Part shown: piece after piece, positions 26,522 to 35,060 of the stretch
Layout: every line of letters starts with the position of its first letter
How positions within the stretch are numbered: position 1 is the stretch's first letter
NCBI RefSeq assembly: GCF_000423205.1
Contig: NZ_AUHN01000010.1
Coordinates: forward strand, 124,001-188,000
Origin: Jonesia quinghaiensis DSM 15701
GTDB lineage: Bacteria > Actinomycetota > Actinomycetes > Actinomycetales > Cellulomonadaceae
Direction of reading: 5' to 3'
Length of the DNA: 64,000 bases
Notes under the pieces: model-generated
Databases searched by the model: none
Told to the model about the DNA's origin: nothing
The model's input: only the letters and a program-made list of their open reading frames with translations
Program-made: the position numbers and the translations under genes

Positions 26522-28152
26522 TGCATGCAAACCAGCACGGTGGTGTGCGCAATCAGGTCGCGACGCACACCACCGTGCGCCTATGCGCTGTACTCTTATG
26601 CGTCGCGTTGGGACTAGGAATCTCAGCTCCCACCACACGCACGAACAGCGGGACAACACCTGACGCAAAAACCACACCCGTGATTGTCACAACGACACCG
26701 TTGCTCGCTGACATCGTGCGCAACATTGGTGGGGACAACGTGGACGTCACATCTCTCGTGCCGCTAGGAGGTGATCCAGAAAAATACGAGCCCACACTAC
26801 GCGATGCACGCTACATCACAACGGCAGACCTCACCCTGTCTCACTACCCGCTTTTCGAGAATGCAGCACTGCTCAGGGCCGTTAACCCATCAGGCACTGA
26901 CGCTCCTCGCCATGTCAGCGTGACTCAAGAACTTGTGCGGTACTCCGCACGGTTCATCACTCGAATCGAAGATCCCACACTTGATGCCGTGTGGCTAGGG
27001 TTCTCCTCACCCACCCGTGACACAGCATCACCTGACGAAGCGCGCCAGTGGATATCTGTGACCAACGTTAACGGCCCCGGCCACCTGGTGGGATACGTCA
27101 GAGGCGCACTAGGAACAGCCACTGTGCTGTTCAGTTCCCTCGACGGATTCGACGAAGCAACCGGGTTCGAGGCTGACACCCTTGCCGTGCCTCCAGGAGC
27201 ACACCATCACGTGTCGTGGATATTCACTGAACCAGGAATCTATGAGGTCGAATTACGAGCCCAACACAGTAAAAACAAAACCGCGCGTCCAGACACCGTA
27301 GGGCAAGCAACACTCGTCCTGGCCGTAGGTGTCCCCGCCCACGACGCCCCCAACCAACGTACCCCGATCTCTGGCGGCCACGCTGACATCAGCGTGGGAG
27401 AAACTGGCCAAGGTCTTGTCCTTGCAGTCGCCGACGAAGAAGACGCAGGGCACGACCACACCGACCACAGTCATGCATCAATGTCCTTAGACGATGTCGT
27501 CATTACTGTGCCACCCCACACACTCACACCCGCTGACATCCAGACTGATTCAGGCGATCTTTTCCCACCAGGAACCTCGGTGTATCAGTTACCCCAAGCA
27601 GTACTCGGCCGAAGCATTCACGGTGAAATCGACCCAGCACTCTGGCTTGACCCCACCAATGTTGTTGCGCTCGCAAGCCTGGTCTGTGACGAACTAGTGC
27701 GTCTCGACCCATCTGGTTCTGCGGAATATCACTCAGCATTGGAGCTGTACAGTCACAAAATTCACCGTACTGACCGCTATGCCTCTGCACGGATGTCGAG
27801 CATCGCAGATTCCGACCGCTACCTGGTTACCGAGTTTGATTCCGTGCGTTACCTCGCAGGAGCATACAACCTCACTATTGCGGGAACGGCAGTTCCCCGC
27901 CGGGGTATCGATCCATCGTTGACGCATCGACGTTCTGTTTTGCAGTCCATTACTGGGCACACAGTGCGTGCAGTGTTCGCCGAAGAGGACCCACTTGGTG
28001 GGGAGTCTCTCCTCACTGATATTGCCCGGCAAACTGACACCCGTGTTTGCCACCTCGTTACTGGTGCTGGCCTGACGAGGGACCACCCAACGATTCTTGA
28101 CGCTATGACGTACAACGCTGACACCATTGCTCGCTGCCTAGCCGATCAATGA
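26521..28152 (+). CDS. substrate-binding protein with inserted surface repeat (anchored-repeat ABC system)
   Basis: A 543-residue exported protein, TIGR03772-like. After a signal peptide (~15-38) comes the first lobe of a ZnuA/TroA-type metal-binding protein (TTPLLADIVRNIGGDNVDV). A ~200-residue insertion (about 155-360) follows, then the second lobe (IDPALWLDP through MTYNADTIARCL). The insertion holds the C-terminal half of the surface repeat (AHHHVSWIFTEPG, LVLAVGV) before its N-terminal half (SGGHADISVGE), plus a His-rich stretch GHDHTDHSH. Positions that are metal ligands in PsaA/ZnuA read DPEKYEP and DPALWLDP, without the His. The ATG lies in the TGA of the upstream gene (TGATG). It probably delivers a metal or metal complex to the permease below. 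Confidence 0.88.
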   Translation: MHANQHGGVRNQVATHTTVRLCAVLLCVALGLGISAPTTRTNSGTTPDAKTTPVIVTTTPLLADIVRNIGGDNVDVTSLVPLGGDPEKYEPTLRDARYITTADLTLSHYPLFENAALLRAVNPSGTDAPRHVSVTQELVRYSARFITRIEDPTLDAVWLGFSSPTRDTASPDEARQWISVTNVNGPGHLVGYVRGALGTATVLFSSLDGFDEATGFEADTLAVPPGAHHHVSWIFTEPGIYEVELRAQHSKNKTARPDTVGQATLVLAVGVPAHDAPNQRTPISGGHADISVGETGQGLVLAVADEEDAGHDHTDHSHASMSLDDVVITVPPHTLTPADIQTDSGDLFPPGTSVYQLPQAVLGRSIHGEIDPALWLDPTNVVALASLVCDELVRLDPSGSAEYHSALELYSHKIHRTDRYASARMSSIADSDRYLVTEFDSVRYLAGAYNLTIAGTAVPRRGIDPSLTHRRSVLQSITGHTVRAVFAEEDPLGGESLLTDIARQTDTRVCHLVTGAGLTRDHPTILDAMTYNADTIARCLADQ

Positions 28153-29174
28153 CCTACCCACACCAAGGCTCTCTACCGATGACACTTCTTTCTTTCTCTC
28201 GACTACTCGTGACTTTTACAACGGCCGGTGCTCTCGCCGTATGTAGTTCTGCAGGCGCATTTGCCGCGTCAGATGATTCAGATCTCGAACAAACACTTGA
28301 TCCTGATGCGCAAGTCGTCGCTGATCAACGAGTTATTGACACAGGCCACGTTGACCTTGGCCCCCGTTTTGTTGACGGTGAGTGGCAACTTCTGATCCAT
28401 GATGATGTTGCTCGTAGTGACGCTGATGCTCAGAGCGTGTGGAGACCACTGAACAACACTGTTTTGTCGTTAACCGATGCTGCTACAGAATCTGTGCCCG
28501 ATGACCCCACCTACAGCTTCCTGGGAAAGGACGCGGGAGAGCCCGTGTGGATATCACCGCAAACTCAAAAACCTGGTGTTGTGTGGATCGGTTGGAACAC
28601 CCAAGACCCTGCGGTCATGGAACGCATTGATCGGGGTATCACCTTGTCCTTGCGGGACGTTTCAGGCCCTGGCGCGCTGAGCGTGTATCTGCAATCAGGC
28701 TCATCGTCGGCCCCACAGATCCTGTGGGACTCACGCAATGCGACTCCACAACCAGTGTGGGTTGATGTCAATACTCACACGCACGCCAACTGGGTATTCA
28801 CGGAACCAGGTGTGTATCTGGTGACGTTGGAAGCCCAGGCCACTCTTCTCGATGGGTCGACAGTGAGCGATGTTGACACACTTCGCTTAACGGTCGGCGA
28901 AGGTGGCGACACTCAAGAAGCTTTTTCCGCACAAGTAACTGACGTGTCCCCCAGTGAACCCACGACGGCGGCAACAGACACCGCAGCGTCACCTGCGGTG
29001 ACAAACTCCGGTCTGTCACGTGAGGAACAGATCCTCATTATTGCTATTGGTGTCACCAGTGTCGCTTTGATCAGTGGGTTTTTTGTTGTGATGATGCGTA
29101 GCAGGCGAGCCAGGCACACCGCTTTGGCGTCAACGACTACTGATGCACCACACGAAAAAGGTGCCACCTCATGA
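28149..29174 (+). CDS. single-repeat membrane-anchored surface protein (anchored-repeat ABC system)
   Basis: A 341-residue protein. A signal peptide (~10-40) is followed by one surface repeat (~62-255), opening with TGHVDLGPRF and closing with HTHANWVFTEPGVY and a DTLRLTVGEG strand. A Thr/Ala-rich stalk (~260-290), a membrane helix (~295-320) and a short basic cytoplasmic tail complete it. It thus presents one repeat close to the membrane, perhaps handing ligand from the long surface protein to the binding protein (inference). ATGA overlaps link it to the genes on both sides. An internal ATG at 28179 is an alternative start. Confidence 0.87.
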   Translation: MTYPHQGSLPMTLLSFSRLLVTFTTAGALAVCSSAGAFAASDDSDLEQTLDPDAQVVADQRVIDTGHVDLGPRFVDGEWQLLIHDDVARSDADAQSVWRPLNNTVLSLTDAATESVPDDPTYSFLGKDAGEPVWISPQTQKPGVVWIGWNTQDPAVMERIDRGITLSLRDVSGPGALSVYLQSGSSSAPQILWDSRNATPQPVWVDVNTHTHANWVFTEPGVYLVTLEAQATLLDGSTVSDVDTLRLTVGEGGDTQEAFSAQVTDVSPSEPTTAATDTAASPAVTNSGLSREEQILIIAIGVTSVALISGFFVVMMRSRRARHTALASTTTDAPHEKGATS

Positions 29175-29929
29175 CCACTGGAACTGCTGCGCTCACAGTC
29201 AATAATGTCAGTGTTGATCTCGCAGGGCGTCGCGTGTTGGATCAGGTTTCCTTCTCGTTGACTCCAGGGACTTTCGCAGCGCTTCTCGGTCCAAACGGTG
29301 CAGGGAAAACCACTCTGCTTCGCACGCTATTGGGTTTGCTGCGACAGCGCCAGGGCACAATAGATGTCCTTGGTCAGCCAATACGCCGTGGAAAGTCTCC
29401 ACTTGCATACGTTCCTCAGCGGCATGAGTTTGACTGGAATTTCCCGGTGAGTGTCGCTGACACCGTCAGCACTGGACTTGTTGGCTCTCTTGGCATGTTC
29501 AAACGCCCTGCCGCCCAGCACTGGTTAGCTGTGCGTGAAGCACTGAGCGACGTCGGGATGCTGGACTTAGCAAACAGGCCTGTTGCTCAGTTGTCTGGCG
29601 GGCAACGTCAACGAGTCCTTGTTGCTCGAGCGCTCGTACAACGCCCGCAAGTCCTCCTCCTTGATGAACCATTTACCGGTTTAGATATGCCAGCTCAAGA
29701 ACAACTCATGGATCTCTTTAGCGCTCAATCCCATCGAGGAACAACCCTGCTCATGACAACCCATGACATCCCGGGAGCGCTTGATGCGTGCGATGTCATC
29801 ATCTTGCTCCGCACCTCCATCATCGCTCAAGGGAACCCCCTCGACATCGCAGCTGATACGGCAGCGTGGACAACAACATTCGATGTCCGTGACGGCTCTG
29901 CGTTTCTGCGGCAACTGCAGGTGGTTTAA
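29171..29929 (+). CDS. metal-type ABC transporter ATP-binding protein (anchored-repeat system)
   Basis: A 252-residue ATPase with Walker A GPNGAGKTT (~39-47), signature LSGGQRQR (~139), Walker B LLLDEPFTGLD (~160) and the switch His in MTTHD (~194). It resembles the ZnuC/MntB-type subfamily, consistent with TIGR03771. It would energise the permease encoded next. The ATG overlaps the preceding stop (ATGA) and the permease GTG follows directly, so the stoichiometry is coupled. Confidence 0.95.
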   Translation: MTTGTAALTVNNVSVDLAGRRVLDQVSFSLTPGTFAALLGPNGAGKTTLLRTLLGLLRQRQGTIDVLGQPIRRGKSPLAYVPQRHEFDWNFPVSVADTVSTGLVGSLGMFKRPAAQHWLAVREALSDVGMLDLANRPVAQLSGGQRQRVLVARALVQRPQVLLLDEPFTGLDMPAQEQLMDLFSAQSHRGTTLLMTTHDIPGALDACDVIILLRTSIIAQGNPLDIAADTAAWTTTFDVRDGSAFLRQLQVV

Positions 29930-30820
29930 GTGGTGATCGTCGAGTTTCTTCAGGACGTTTTCACCCCTGAATTTGCGTTTCTCCGCAGGGCGTTACTGGT
30001 GGCCATGATGTCTGGGGTCGTATGTGCTGTGGTCGGCACCTACGTGACACTTCGTGGCATGGCTTTTATGGGTGATGCCTTAGCGCACTCTGTCCTGCCA
30101 GGGATTGCTGTGGCATTTATTCTGTCGGGGAATATGGTGTTCGGCGGATTGGTCGCTGGAGTTCTTACTGCGGTACTCATTGCTGTGGTTTCCATGCACC
30201 CTAGGCTCCGTGAAGACACTGTCATCGGTGTACTTTTTGTTGCGATGTTCGCGCTAGGAGTGGTGATAATTGCTCGCTCCCCTGGGTATTCAGGCCAGAT
30301 CAGCAGCCTGCTGTTAGGGTCGCTGGCGGGCGTCTCTCCGCGCGATGTGTGGATGACAGCAGCCACATCAGTCATCATCTTGGCCATCATCACGCTCTTT
30401 CATCGTGGCTTCGTGGTGGTGAGCCTTGATCGTGAAACTGCCCACGCACTGGGGCTTCGGGTGCGATGGATTGACTTGGTACTGTACGTTCTGGTTAGTC
30501 TCGCAGTCGTGGCAAGCATTCGTAGCATCGGGAATGTCCTTGTATTGGCACTTCTCATCACGCCGGCTGCCACTGCCCGCATGATCACGCAGCGCCTGTC
30601 GGTCATGATGGTGCTCGCACCTTTTATCGCAATGTTCTCCGCAGTTTCTGGCGTCTTCATTTCGTGGACGTGGGATCTTCCCACCGGCGCTGCCATTGTC
30701 CTCGTAGCGTCAGCTCTTTTCGCCGTCACGTGGTTAAGCACTATGTCTCCACTACACCGCCGCAGCACGCAACGACCAGAATCCTCATCGCCCGCTCTTC
30801 AGGGAACCAGTCATGCCTAA
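29930..30820 (+). CDS. metal-type ABC transporter permease (anchored-repeat system)
   Basis: A 296-residue protein with eight to nine hydrophobic segments of the ABC-3 (ZnuB/MntB/TroC) family. The motif GMAFMGDALAHSVLPGIA (~43-60) is diagnostic, and GNVLVLALLITPAATARM lies near residue 205. It corresponds to TIGR03770. The GTG start follows the ATPase stop with no gap, and its end overlaps the second lytic transglycosylase by 8 nt. ABC-3 permeases move Zn, Mn or Fe, so an essential metal is the most likely cargo. Confidence 0.94.
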   Translation: MVIVEFLQDVFTPEFAFLRRALLVAMMSGVVCAVVGTYVTLRGMAFMGDALAHSVLPGIAVAFILSGNMVFGGLVAGVLTAVLIAVVSMHPRLREDTVIGVLFVAMFALGVVIIARSPGYSGQISSLLLGSLAGVSPRDVWMTAATSVIILAIITLFHRGFVVVSLDRETAHALGLRVRWIDLVLYVLVSLAVVASIRSIGNVLVLALLITPAATARMITQRLSVMMVLAPFIAMFSAVSGVFISWTWDLPTGAAIVLVASALFAVTWLSTMSPLHRRSTQRPESSSPALQGTSHA

Positions 30821-31628
30821 CCATCGACGTGTCATATTCTTTTCCGTCATCACTGCGCTATGTGTGACAGGTGTCGGGGCCCTCATTCAACCACATAGAG
30901 ATTCCACCCCCTTCAGCGGCGATGTTCCCTCAACTGGAACTTCTGACCACTCGCCCACCCCACCTCACGATGCCTCCCTTAGCCAGCCAGCACCGGCATC
31001 TGCGTCAGTAGCTGGTCAGGAAAATCCGCCTGTGCAGTTTGGCGGAGAAACGACGTTAGGAGACCTCGTAGAACCACAGTGGGTGAGCGCCGTCTCCACT
31101 GCCACAGGCATACCACCCCTCGCTCTGACTGCGTACGCCGGGGCGAGCATCGCACAAGCTCAAACCACCCCTCAGTGCAACCTTGGTTGGAACACGCTTG
31201 CCGGAATTGGGGAGGTGGAATCTCACCACGGAACTATTAACGAATCGCTCCTCGATGAGTCCGGCACTGCGACACCACCCATCATTGGGGTTGCTCTCAA
31301 CGGTGACGGTGTAGCGGCTATCCCTGACACTGATGCTGGGCAGGTTGACGGCGATACCCAATGGGACCGCGCAGTGGGCCCCATGCAATTTATCCCCCAA
31401 ACGTGGGCCACTTTCGCGCAGGACGGCAACGGTGATGGTGTCCAAGACCCGCAGAACATCTATGATGCCGCGCTTGCCGCGGCGGCATATCTGTGTAGTA
31501 CTGGAGGCGATTTGAGGGAATCTGACCAGTGGATCGCAGCAGTGAACACCTACAACAACGATGTTCAATACAACAATGATGTGGCCAGTGCAGCGAACAG
31601 GTACGCACAAGCGGCAACTACCCAGTAG
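30813..31628 (+). CDS. lytic transglycosylase (MltB/SLT_2 type), copy 2, in the transporter operon
   Basis: A 271-residue exported protein with an N-terminal hydrophobic signal/anchor (~8-25), a Ser/Pro-rich linker and a lytic-transglycosylase domain (~90-265). The catalytic Glu is in LAGIGEVESHHG (~134), followed by GDGVAAIPDTD and RAVGPMQFIPQTW. It is a clear paralogue of the protein at 19797-20597. The 8-nt overlap with the permease gene makes it a true member of this operon. Opening the peptidoglycan so that the long surface proteins can be placed, or so that the binding proteins can reach the surface, is a reasonable inferred role. Confidence 0.92.
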   Translation: MPNHRRVIFFSVITALCVTGVGALIQPHRDSTPFSGDVPSTGTSDHSPTPPHDASLSQPAPASASVAGQENPPVQFGGETTLGDLVEPQWVSAVSTATGIPPLALTAYAGASIAQAQTTPQCNLGWNTLAGIGEVESHHGTINESLLDESGTATPPIIGVALNGDGVAAIPDTDAGQVDGDTQWDRAVGPMQFIPQTWATFAQDGNGDGVQDPQNIYDAALAAAAYLCSTGGDLRESDQWIAAVNTYNNDVQYNNDVASAANRYAQAATTQ

Positions 31629-31652
31629 CGCCGTCGTCCGCGCAGGGTATCG

Positions 31653-33569
31653 CTAGGTGTGAACTGGCTTATCAGTGGCTTGTGCTTTCTGCCTGGCCAC
31701 CGCATCCACGGCTCGGACAAAACCTATGTGACTGAACGCTTGAGGGAAATTGCCAGCTAGTCGCTTCGACGTTGAGTCGTATTCTTCGCTGAACAACCCT
31801 AAATCGCTTGCGCACTCAGCAAGACGATTGAGGAGGTTTTCGGCGTCAGAAAGGCGCCCTGAGTGTGCATACTGTTCGACCAGCCAGAAAGAACAGATCA
31901 TGAAGGAATATTCTTCGCCTTCTAACCCGTCGATACCAGAGTCAGTCCGGTACCGATGCACAAACCCCGCTTCGTCAAGGAGGTCTTGCTCAATTTTGCG
32001 AACGGTACCAAGCATCCGTTCGTCATCAGCGCTCACCACCCCGGTGACGGGCAGGTGAAGGAGTGAGGCATCTACTTCGGTGTTGTTATACGTCTGGGTG
32101 AATGCGCCAAGTTCTGCATTGAATCCCCGGCTCAACACTTCATCACGCAGTTGGTCGCGCAGGGTTCGCCATTGTTCAAAGGGGCCCGGTAGGCCATGCT
32201 GTTCAATGGCGCGCACCCCTTGGTCGAATGCCGCGAACATCATGGCCCGGCCGTGGGTGAACCAGTCTTCGGGCCCGCGCATCTCCCAAATTCCGTGGTC
32301 TGCGCGGTCAAAGTTGTGTTCCGCGAAGGTCAACAAATTGCGTTGCAGTGTCCAGGAGTATTCGTCTTCTTCAACGCCGGCGTCACGTAATGCTGCGAGC
32401 GCAAGCATGACTTCCCCAACGACGTCCGCTTGGTATTGGTTGACTGCGCCGTTTCCGATGCGTACGGGGCGTGATGCTTCGTAGCCTGCTAGGTGGTGGA
32501 GTTCTTCTTCTGGTAGGTGTCGTTCACCTGCGATGCCGTACATGATTTGGGTGTCGTCGGGGTCTCCTGCGACGGCTCGCAGGAGCCAGTTTCGCCAGTG
32601 GAGTGCACCTTGGGCGAAGTTGTGGGCGATGAGTACTTCAATGGTGAGTGCGGCATCTCGTAGCCAGGTGTAGCGGTAGTCCCAGTTGCGTGAGCCGCCG
32701 AATTCTTCGGGTAGTGAGGTGGTGGGGGCGGCAACTATTCCGCCGGTTTCTTGGTCGGTGAGTGCGCGGAGTACAAGCAGGGAACGCATGACAGCTTCGT
32801 CATAGGTGTCTTCAGCATCAACGTGTGCGGCCCAGTCGTGCCAAAAGGTGATGGTGTCTTTTTTGGCGTCTTCTGGTGCTGGGGTCACTGGTAGGGCGTA
32901 GTGGGAGGGGAGGTAAGTGAGTGTCCACCCTTGCGTTTCGCCTTCGTTGAGGGTGAGGTTGAGGGCGAGGCGGTCTGCGATTGCCCCGTGGTAGTCGACG
33001 AGTTTGTCGCAGTCGGCTTCTGTGTTAGTGGTGGGGGCCGTGTCGTGGTGGAGCGCCTGCCAGGTGTCGTCGATGCGCATGGCGGGTCCGGTGAGCAGGA
33101 GTGCATCTGGCCCCGCAACTGAGAGTAGTGCTTGTGTGTCATCTGGGCAGGTGACAGTCCGGGTCCAGGGTTTTGCTCTGTTGTAGTCAAACCGGATGCG
33201 GAGGTCGTGCGAGAGAGTGATAGTGCCTTCAAGGCAGGTGACGTGGCGGACTAGAGAGTTTGTTGCCGTGTCGGTGGGGAGGAAATCGGTGACGAGTGCG
33301 CGCCCTGTGTCGCTTTCCCAGTATGTTTCCAGCACGAATGTGTCGTGGTGGTACTGCCGGTGTGTGACGGTAGCGTCGTCTATGGATAGTTTCCATCGCC
33401 CGTCTTCTGGTTCCCCCAAAAGCGCGGAGAATACGGCGGGCGAGTCGAACCGAGGTAAGCATAACCAGTCGATTGATCCGTCCCGTGAGACGAGCGGGCC
33501 TGTTTTGAGGTCAGATAGTAAAGCGTAATCTTCGAGGGGCGTTGAGCGGGGGTGGCGGTGGTCTCCCAT
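31653..33569 (-). CDS. glycoside hydrolase family 15 protein (glucoamylase/trehalase-like)
   Basis: A 638-residue cytoplasmic GH15 enzyme. The N-terminal beta-sandwich (~1-240) has the family opening IEDYALLSD-like segment LEDYALLSDLKTGPLV. The (alpha/alpha)6 barrel (~250-630) carries GSRNWDYRYTWLRDA, GIWEMRG with the general acid Glu, and GNFPQAFSHIG near the end with the nearby catalytic Glu (LFSEEYD). Actinobacterial members include trehalases and glucoamylase-like enzymes. The ATG at 33569 is preceded by GGAG; an in-frame TTG upstream is less likely. It is divergent from the G6PDH-like gene, suggesting a shared glucose-related control region. Confidence 0.92.
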   Translation of the reverse strand: MGDHRHPRSTPLEDYALLSDLKTGPLVSRDGSIDWLCLPRFDSPAVFSALLGEPEDGRWKLSIDDATVTHRQYHHDTFVLETYWESDTGRALVTDFLPTDTATNSLVRHVTCLEGTITLSHDLRIRFDYNRAKPWTRTVTCPDDTQALLSVAGPDALLLTGPAMRIDDTWQALHHDTAPTTNTEADCDKLVDYHGAIADRLALNLTLNEGETQGWTLTYLPSHYALPVTPAPEDAKKDTITFWHDWAAHVDAEDTYDEAVMRSLLVLRALTDQETGGIVAAPTTSLPEEFGGSRNWDYRYTWLRDAALTIEVLIAHNFAQGALHWRNWLLRAVAGDPDDTQIMYGIAGERHLPEEELHHLAGYEASRPVRIGNGAVNQYQADVVGEVMLALAALRDAGVEEDEYSWTLQRNLLTFAEHNFDRADHGIWEMRGPEDWFTHGRAMMFAAFDQGVRAIEQHGLPGPFEQWRTLRDQLRDEVLSRGFNAELGAFTQTYNNTEVDASLLHLPVTGVVSADDERMLGTVRKIEQDLLDEAGFVHRYRTDSGIDGLEGEEYSFMICSFWLVEQYAHSGRLSDAENLLNRLAECASDLGLFSEEYDSTSKRLAGNFPQAFSHIGFVRAVDAVARQKAQATDKPVHT

Positions 33570-33704
33570 CACTCCAGTCAACCAAGGGATGGGAGTTTTC
33601 GCACCTCAGAGCGCAGGAGGAACATGTCTGTGGTGTTGGAGGTGTGAGGTACGGGGTGCTCTTCACACTGCGTCGTGGTGGTATGCCAGATAGGGTGGCG
33701 TGGC

Positions 33705-35060
33705 ATGGAGTCCATCGAAAATCTTGTCATTCTTGGAGCTGGTAGCGACGTGACGTCCCGGCTTCTTTTACCTGGTCTGGGGTCTTTGCTTGTTCAAGAG
33801 CCTCACCGGCGTATTCGCCTTGTGGGGTTGTCTCGTCATAGTGATTTGCCGTGGCGTGAGACTGTTCGTGATGCTTTTGATGCTGTCGAAGCTGGAGGGC
33901 CAGCGGTTGATGATGCGATTGCGCGCGCGGAGCATCGTGAAGTTGATGCTACTGATGGCGAAGCTTTAAGCGCTGTTCTCCAGGAGCTTGATGGTGCTAG
34001 TGCCTTGTATTTTGCGCTACCTCCCGCTGTGACAGAGCGCGCGTTGGAGGCTCTTGCTGGTGTTGGGGTCCCCGAGGGAACGGTCCTTGCCTTGGAGAAA
34101 CCTATTGGTGATGACCTGGAATCCGCGCAACGGTTGGGTGTATTGGCAGCTCAGGTGGTTCCAGCATCGTCGATTTTCCGTGTTGATCACTTCCTTGGGT
34201 TACCTCCGGTCTTGAACTTTTTGGGCCTTCGCTTTGCGAATCGTTGGCTGGAACCGCTCTTGAACCGTGAGCATGTGGAACGCATCGACGTGACGTACGA
34301 CGAGTCGTTGGGGTTGGAAGGGCGAGCTGACTTTTACGACTCCACCGGTGCGTTGCGTGACATGATTCAATCCCACCTGATGCAGGTGCTGGGGATTGTC
34401 ATGATGGAACCTCCTTCATCGTTTGACCAGGTGGAGATCCCAGCGCTCATTGCCCACGTGTTGCGTGCCACCCATGTGTGGGATGCGCAGGGCAGCACAC
34501 CTGTACTGCGCGGTTGTTACACCGCAGGGGTGATTGACGGCAAGCAGATGCCTGCCTACCGCGATGAGGAGGGGGTAGACCCCGGCCGGGAGACGGAAAC
34601 GTTCGCCCAGGTCACCCTTGAAGTTGATACGTGGCGATGGAATGGTGTGCCAGTAACTCTGCGTTCGGGCAAAGCCATTGGTAGCCCCCGTCAAGAGATA
34701 GCAATAACGTTCCGTCGCCCGCCACACACCTACCGTCAGTTCCCTCATGATGGAGACGTTGCGCCAAGCGTGTTGCGTATCGGGTTGGGGCATGAGCACG
34801 TGTCGTTTGAGGTGAACGCGGGTGGGCCGTTTGATTCGCGCGGCATGACCCGCGCAACGATGTCCTCAACGATGCCACAACCGGGGTTGACCGCTTACGG
34901 TGTTGTTGCCCGCGGTGTGTTGGACCGCGACCCTACCTTCTTCGTGCGCCAAGATGCCGCTGAGGATGCGTGGCGAATTACTGAAGATGTCCTTGCCCTG
35001 TACAACAGCGACGATGTTCCCCTTCATGATTACCCTGCAGGAAGTGACGGTCCACCATGA
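33705..35060 (+). CDS. atypical glucose-6-phosphate dehydrogenase-like protein
   Basis: A 451-residue protein with overall G6PDH layout: a Rossmann N-terminus (VILGAGSDVTSRLLLPGL), EKPIGDDL, the active-site region RVDHFLGLP, GALRDMIQSHLMQ with the catalytic-region His, and a C-terminal beta domain (~180-450). The canonical DHYLGK motif reads DHFLGL, so the substrate-phosphate lysine is missing, and the nucleotide loop GxxGDLxxR is altered. It is also shorter than usual (~490). It could oxidise a non-phosphorylated sugar or another sugar phosphate. The ATG at 33705 is preceded by AGGGTGG. Its stop overlaps the next gene (ATGA). Confidence 0.82.
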   Translation: MESIENLVILGAGSDVTSRLLLPGLGSLLVQEPHRRIRLVGLSRHSDLPWRETVRDAFDAVEAGGPAVDDAIARAEHREVDATDGEALSAVLQELDGASALYFALPPAVTERALEALAGVGVPEGTVLALEKPIGDDLESAQRLGVLAAQVVPASSIFRVDHFLGLPPVLNFLGLRFANRWLEPLLNREHVERIDVTYDESLGLEGRADFYDSTGALRDMIQSHLMQVLGIVMMEPPSSFDQVEIPALIAHVLRATHVWDAQGSTPVLRGCYTAGVIDGKQMPAYRDEEGVDPGRETETFAQVTLEVDTWRWNGVPVTLRSGKAIGSPRQEIAITFRRPPHTYRQFPHDGDVAPSVLRIGLGHEHVSFEVNAGGPFDSRGMTRATMSSTMPQPGLTAYGVVARGVLDRDPTFFVRQDAAEDAWRITEDVLALYNSDDVPLHDYPAGSDGPP

